Below are positions 61,684 through 64,000 of a stretch of 64,000 bases of DNA, piece after piece. The stretch lies in the NCBI RefSeq assembly GCF_002257695.2, contig NZ_CP155571.1, one strand, 5' to 3'. The DNA is from Sporomusa acidovorans. GTDB taxonomy: Bacteria > Bacillota > Negativicutes > Sporomusales > Sporomusaceae. The notes beneath the pieces are model-generated. The model was not told where the DNA came from, ran no database searches, and saw only the letters and a list, made by a program, of their open reading frames with translations. The position numbers were made by a program, and so were the translations under genes. Numbering within the stretch: the stretch's first letter is position 1; the number at the start of each line of letters is the position of its first letter.

Positions 61684-63378
61684 TTAAAAATTAGTGAGCG
61701 CCGCCCCTGTCGACACATCGCCGACCAGTTTCACATACCGCCGCAAAGCCGGGCTTTTGTTCTCCCGCTGTACAATGGGCATTTCCTGTTTCCGCTTGGC
61801 CAGTTCCTCCTCGCTGACGAGCAGTTCGAGCGTCCGGTTGGGAATGTCGATTTGGATGCGGTCGCCTTCTTTCACATACGCAATCGGCCCTCCGTCCGCC
61901 GCCTCCGGCGCGACATGGCCGATGCTCGGCCCGCGCGTGCCGCCGGAAAATCGCCCGTCCGTCACAATGGCCGTCGAGGTTCCCAGCCCGACACCGACCA
62001 GTGCCGCCGTAACCACCAGCATTTCCGGCATGCCCGGCCCGCCTTTCGGCCCTTCGTAGCGGATGACGATGACATCGCCCTTGTTGATCTGACCGCTATA
62101 GATCGCCTGTTCGGCCGCCGCTTCCGAATCAAAAATGCGCGCCGGTCCGGTATGCTGCATCATGGCCGGATCAACCCCCGTCTGCTTGACAATGCAGCCG
62201 AGCGGCGCCAGATTGCCCCGCAATACCGCATAGCTGCCCTCGGTATGGACAGGGTTGCCCAGCGGCCGGATAACCTCCTGATTGTGATTGACAGCCTGCG
62301 CCGCAATGTCGGCCATTGTCTGTCCCGTCGCGATTTTTTCATTCTTGTGCAAAAGGGTGATCAGTTCTTTGATGAGGGCAGGCACCCCGCCCGCTGTCTC
62401 CAGATCCCAGAAGGAATGCGGTCCGGCCGGTTTCAAGTTGGTCAAATGGGGCGTTTTGCGGCTGATCCGCTCCACGTCGTCCAGGGTGACTGTGAACCCC
62501 ATCTCGCCGGCAATCGCCGGGATATGGAGCGAGGCATTACTCGACCCTCCCAGCGCGGAGGTAAAGATAAGTGCGTTTTCAAAACTATTGTAGGTAACAA
62601 AGTCACTGGGCCGGACGTTTTCCCGCACCAGGCGGACCACCTCGCGTCCGCTCTGCTTAGCAATGCGCAATTTCTTCGACTCCACGGCGTGCGACGTGCC
62701 GCACCCCGGCAGACTCAATCCCAGGACTTCCGCCAGACACGACATGGTATTGGCCGTGCCCGCCATCGCGCAGGAACCGGGACCGGGGCAGACACTGCAC
62801 TCCAGCTCGTACACCTCGGCGTCACTGTACTCACCTACCACCCATTTGCCCACACCTTCCCGCATGTCGGGAATGGCGACCGGCTTGCCTTTGAAAACGC
62901 CGGGCATCATCGGTCCGCCGGTGACCATAAGCGACGGCAGATCCAGCCGGACCTGTGCCATCAGCATGGCGGGGACAATCTTGTCGCACGAACCGATTAG
63001 CACCAGCCCGTCCAACTGCTGGGCCTCGGCGGTCAACTCAATACTGTCGGCGATCAAATCGCGGCTGGGCAGGACGTAGCGCATGCCGACATGCCCCTGC
63101 GTCACCCCGTCGCAAATCCCAATCGTATTAAACTCCCAGGGAACCCCGCCTGCTTCCAGAATCCCCCGCTTTACCTCGTCGGCAAGCCTCCTTAAGTGAA
63201 TATGACCGGGATGCATTTCATTCCATGAATTCACGATGCCGATAAACGGTTTTTCAAAATCATCATCCAGCAGCCCCAGCGACCGCAAATGCGCCCGCTG
63301 CCCGGCCCGGTTCGGTCCGGATACGACGATCCTGCTGCGGAACTGTTTATGTACCGGGAAATACTCTCTCTTCCCCAT
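61684..63378 (-). CDS. IlvD/Edd-family sugar-acid dehydratase
   Basis: A 564-residue iron-sulfur dehydratase. Cluster ligands are visible in GSCDKIVPAMLMA (about residues 128-140) and CSVCPGPGSCAMAGTANTMS (about 195-214), with NSWNEMHPGHIHLRRLA near the N-terminus and GRFSGGTRGPSIGHVAPEA near residue 480. The family includes dihydroxy-acid, phosphogluconate and aldonate dehydratases. Its place before a DapA-type aldolase and a GudP-type permease points to an aldonate or aldarate substrate. Confidence 0.9.
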   Translation of the reverse strand: MGKREYFPVHKQFRSRIVVSGPNRAGQRAHLRSLGLLDDDFEKPFIGIVNSWNEMHPGHIHLRRLADEVKRGILEAGGVPWEFNTIGICDGVTQGHVGMRYVLPSRDLIADSIELTAEAQQLDGLVLIGSCDKIVPAMLMAQVRLDLPSLMVTGGPMMPGVFKGKPVAIPDMREGVGKWVVGEYSDAEVYELECSVCPGPGSCAMAGTANTMSCLAEVLGLSLPGCGTSHAVESKKLRIAKQSGREVVRLVRENVRPSDFVTYNSFENALIFTSALGGSSNASLHIPAIAGEMGFTVTLDDVERISRKTPHLTNLKPAGPHSFWDLETAGGVPALIKELITLLHKNEKIATGQTMADIAAQAVNHNQEVIRPLGNPVHTEGSYAVLRGNLAPLGCIVKQTGVDPAMMQHTGPARIFDSEAAAEQAIYSGQINKGDVIVIRYEGPKGGPGMPEMLVVTAALVGVGLGTSTAIVTDGRFSGGTRGPSIGHVAPEAADGGPIAYVKEGDRIQIDIPNRTLELLVSEEELAKRKQEMPIVQRENKSPALRRYVKLVGDVSTGAALTNF

Positions 63379-63416
63379 GTCCTTTGCCTCCTCATATTCA
63401 TTCAGTCAGAAAATCA

Positions 63417-63446
63417 GGAGATTATATCAACTCATTGCAAATCTCC
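63417..63446 (-). promoter_or_regulatory. Extended -10 promoter with overlapping inverted repeat
   Basis: Leftward TGATATAAT (63421-63429) is an extended -10 element 43 bases before the dehydratase start. GGAGAT (63417-63422) and ATCTCC (63441-63446) form an inverted repeat spanning it, a plausible operator for a sugar-acid-responsive repressor. No such regulator gene is in the window unless the XRE gene serves. Confidence 0.45.
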
Positions 63447-63453
63447 ATTTGGG

Positions 63454-63482
63454 TTTACGTTTTTTGGCAGATACGGTATAAT
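63454..63482 (+). promoter_or_regulatory. Possible rightward sigma-A promoter
   Basis: TTTACG (63454-63459), 17 bases, TATAAT (63477-63482). It would transcribe rightward into 63489-63683, where no gene is seen but a hairpin AGCAGCAT/ATGCTGCT occurs at 63520-63553. The gap 63379-63683 holds nothing else I can support. Confidence 0.35.
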
Positions 63483-63683
63483 AAAGTTGCTAAAACGCCA
63501 CCAGGGCGCACTAAACCAGAGCAGCATGTTGCTTGGCGGCGATGTATGCTGCTTGTCTGCGTCTCACCTCACTTTTTTGAGTTTTTGGACAATCGTGTTT
63601 GTGATCAGCTCCTTTCTTAGCTAAGGCAGTACCATTATGCCTTCATCCAGACATGGATTGATCTTATAATGGAACCGCTCTTG

Positions 63684-63983
63684 CTATATTGATGTATGTA
63701 TTACAAAAGCGAAATCATATGGAGAACTAAAAAAGCTCCCCGTTTCCGCTTGGTAATCCCATAAATGATCTTCCTCTTCTTCCTTTTCTTCGGTTACAGC
63801 ACGAAGTACGCGCTGGTCAACACCAAACATGTCTTCCAGTGCGTCCCAAATTTCTGTTGAAGCACCACGGCGGCCTAGCTCGATATTGTTATAGCCTTGC
63901 TTAGATAATCCTAATTTTCGAGCAATCTGTTCCTGCGTAAATCCATGCTTCGTGCGTTCTAAATACAACCGCCACCGTTTCAT
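63684..63983 (-). CDS. XRE-family helix-turn-helix protein
   Basis: A 99-residue protein. Residues 5-60 form a Cro/CI-type DNA-binding domain (HGFTQEQIARKLGLSKQGYN NIELGRRGASTEIWDALEDM FGV). A run of Glu (EEKEEEEDH, about residues 65-73) and an aromatic tail follow. Similar short XRE regulators occur singly in Firmicutes; the target is unknown. It is read toward the sugar-acid operon, 305 bases away. Confidence 0.85.
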   Translation of the reverse strand: MKRWRLYLERTKHGFTQEQIARKLGLSKQGYNNIELGRRGASTEIWDALEDMFGVDQRVLRAVTEEKEEEEDHLWDYQAETGSFFSSPYDFAFVIHTSI

Positions 63984-64000
63984 TTAACCACCTCATTGTC

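Noticed and set aside
61852..63000. 382-codon plus-strand frame over the IlvD/Edd dehydratase gene
   Set aside because: Antisense shadow of a gene with intact cluster motifs; composition is rich in Arg and His as expected for a reverse reading.
1..64000. CRISPR arrays, tRNA and rRNA genes, prophage modules
   Set aside because: No regularly spaced repeats, cloverleaf or rRNA-like sequence and no phage structural or integrase genes were seen on reading both strands.

Overview
The window looks like the chromosome of a Gram-negative Firmicute (Negativicutes, most likely a Sporomusa-type genus). This is inferred from three things: an SLH-domain outer-membrane porin of the OmpM kind (2271-3689), Bacillus-style HutP/HutU/HutI/FtcD genes, and heavy use of sigma-54 enhancer-binding proteins. 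No rRNA, tRNA or CRISPR array was seen.

Layout. (1) 1-7076: a molybdenum hydroxylase operon (large subunit cut by the window edge), an OmpM-like porin, and a YfcC-type carrier with a textbook -24/-12 promoter facing its own enhancer-binding regulator. (2) 7075-29032, minus strand: a very large histidine-utilisation locus. A sigma-54 promoter at 19182-19196 precedes two histidine-ammonia-lyase homologues that have lost the Ala-Ser-Gly cofactor triad, a sodium/solute symporter with a small membrane partner, an unrecognised 180-residue protein, then hutU, hutI, ftcD, fchA, hutG and a decayed xdhC. Upstream are an enhancer-binding regulator, a 1028-residue BTAD/ATPase/TPR regulator, and a HutP-type module: permease, hutP, canonical hutH, second hutP. 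Intrinsic terminators in front of both the permease and hutH carry NAG triplets typical of HutP antitermination. (3) 29407-31145: a 24-residue peptide translationally coupled to a B12-binding protein of the radical-SAM type that lacks the CxxxCxxC cluster motif. (4) 31209-39998: a D,D-carboxypeptidase, a complete Opp-type peptide ABC transporter, an L,D-carboxypeptidase and an M20 amidohydrolase, suggesting peptide or murein-peptide salvage. A 33-base direct repeat flanks the transporter. (5) 40032-44246: MarR stub, drug exporter, truncated nitroreductase, M48 protease, soluble chemotaxis-type sensor. (6) 44372-57370: a sigma-54-controlled operon of two CoA-transferases, a membrane carrier, MaoC hydratase, acyl-CoA dehydrogenase, crotonase and FixABCX, with a CBS-PAS-AAA regulator whose own upstream region is a duplicate of the operon promoter region. 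(7) 57490-63378: an IS200/IS605-like end remnant, then a sugar-acid operon (IlvD/Edd dehydratase, DapA-type aldolase, GudP-type permease, CoA-acylating semialdehyde dehydrogenase, and the stump of a hydroxypyruvate isomerase gene). An XRE regulator ends the window.

Main candidates for something new are the pair of triad-less ammonia-lyase homologues embedded in a sigma-54 hut operon, and the coupled small peptide plus cluster-less B12/radical-SAM-like protein. Function is unproven for both. All homology calls come from motif recognition by eye, without database searches.
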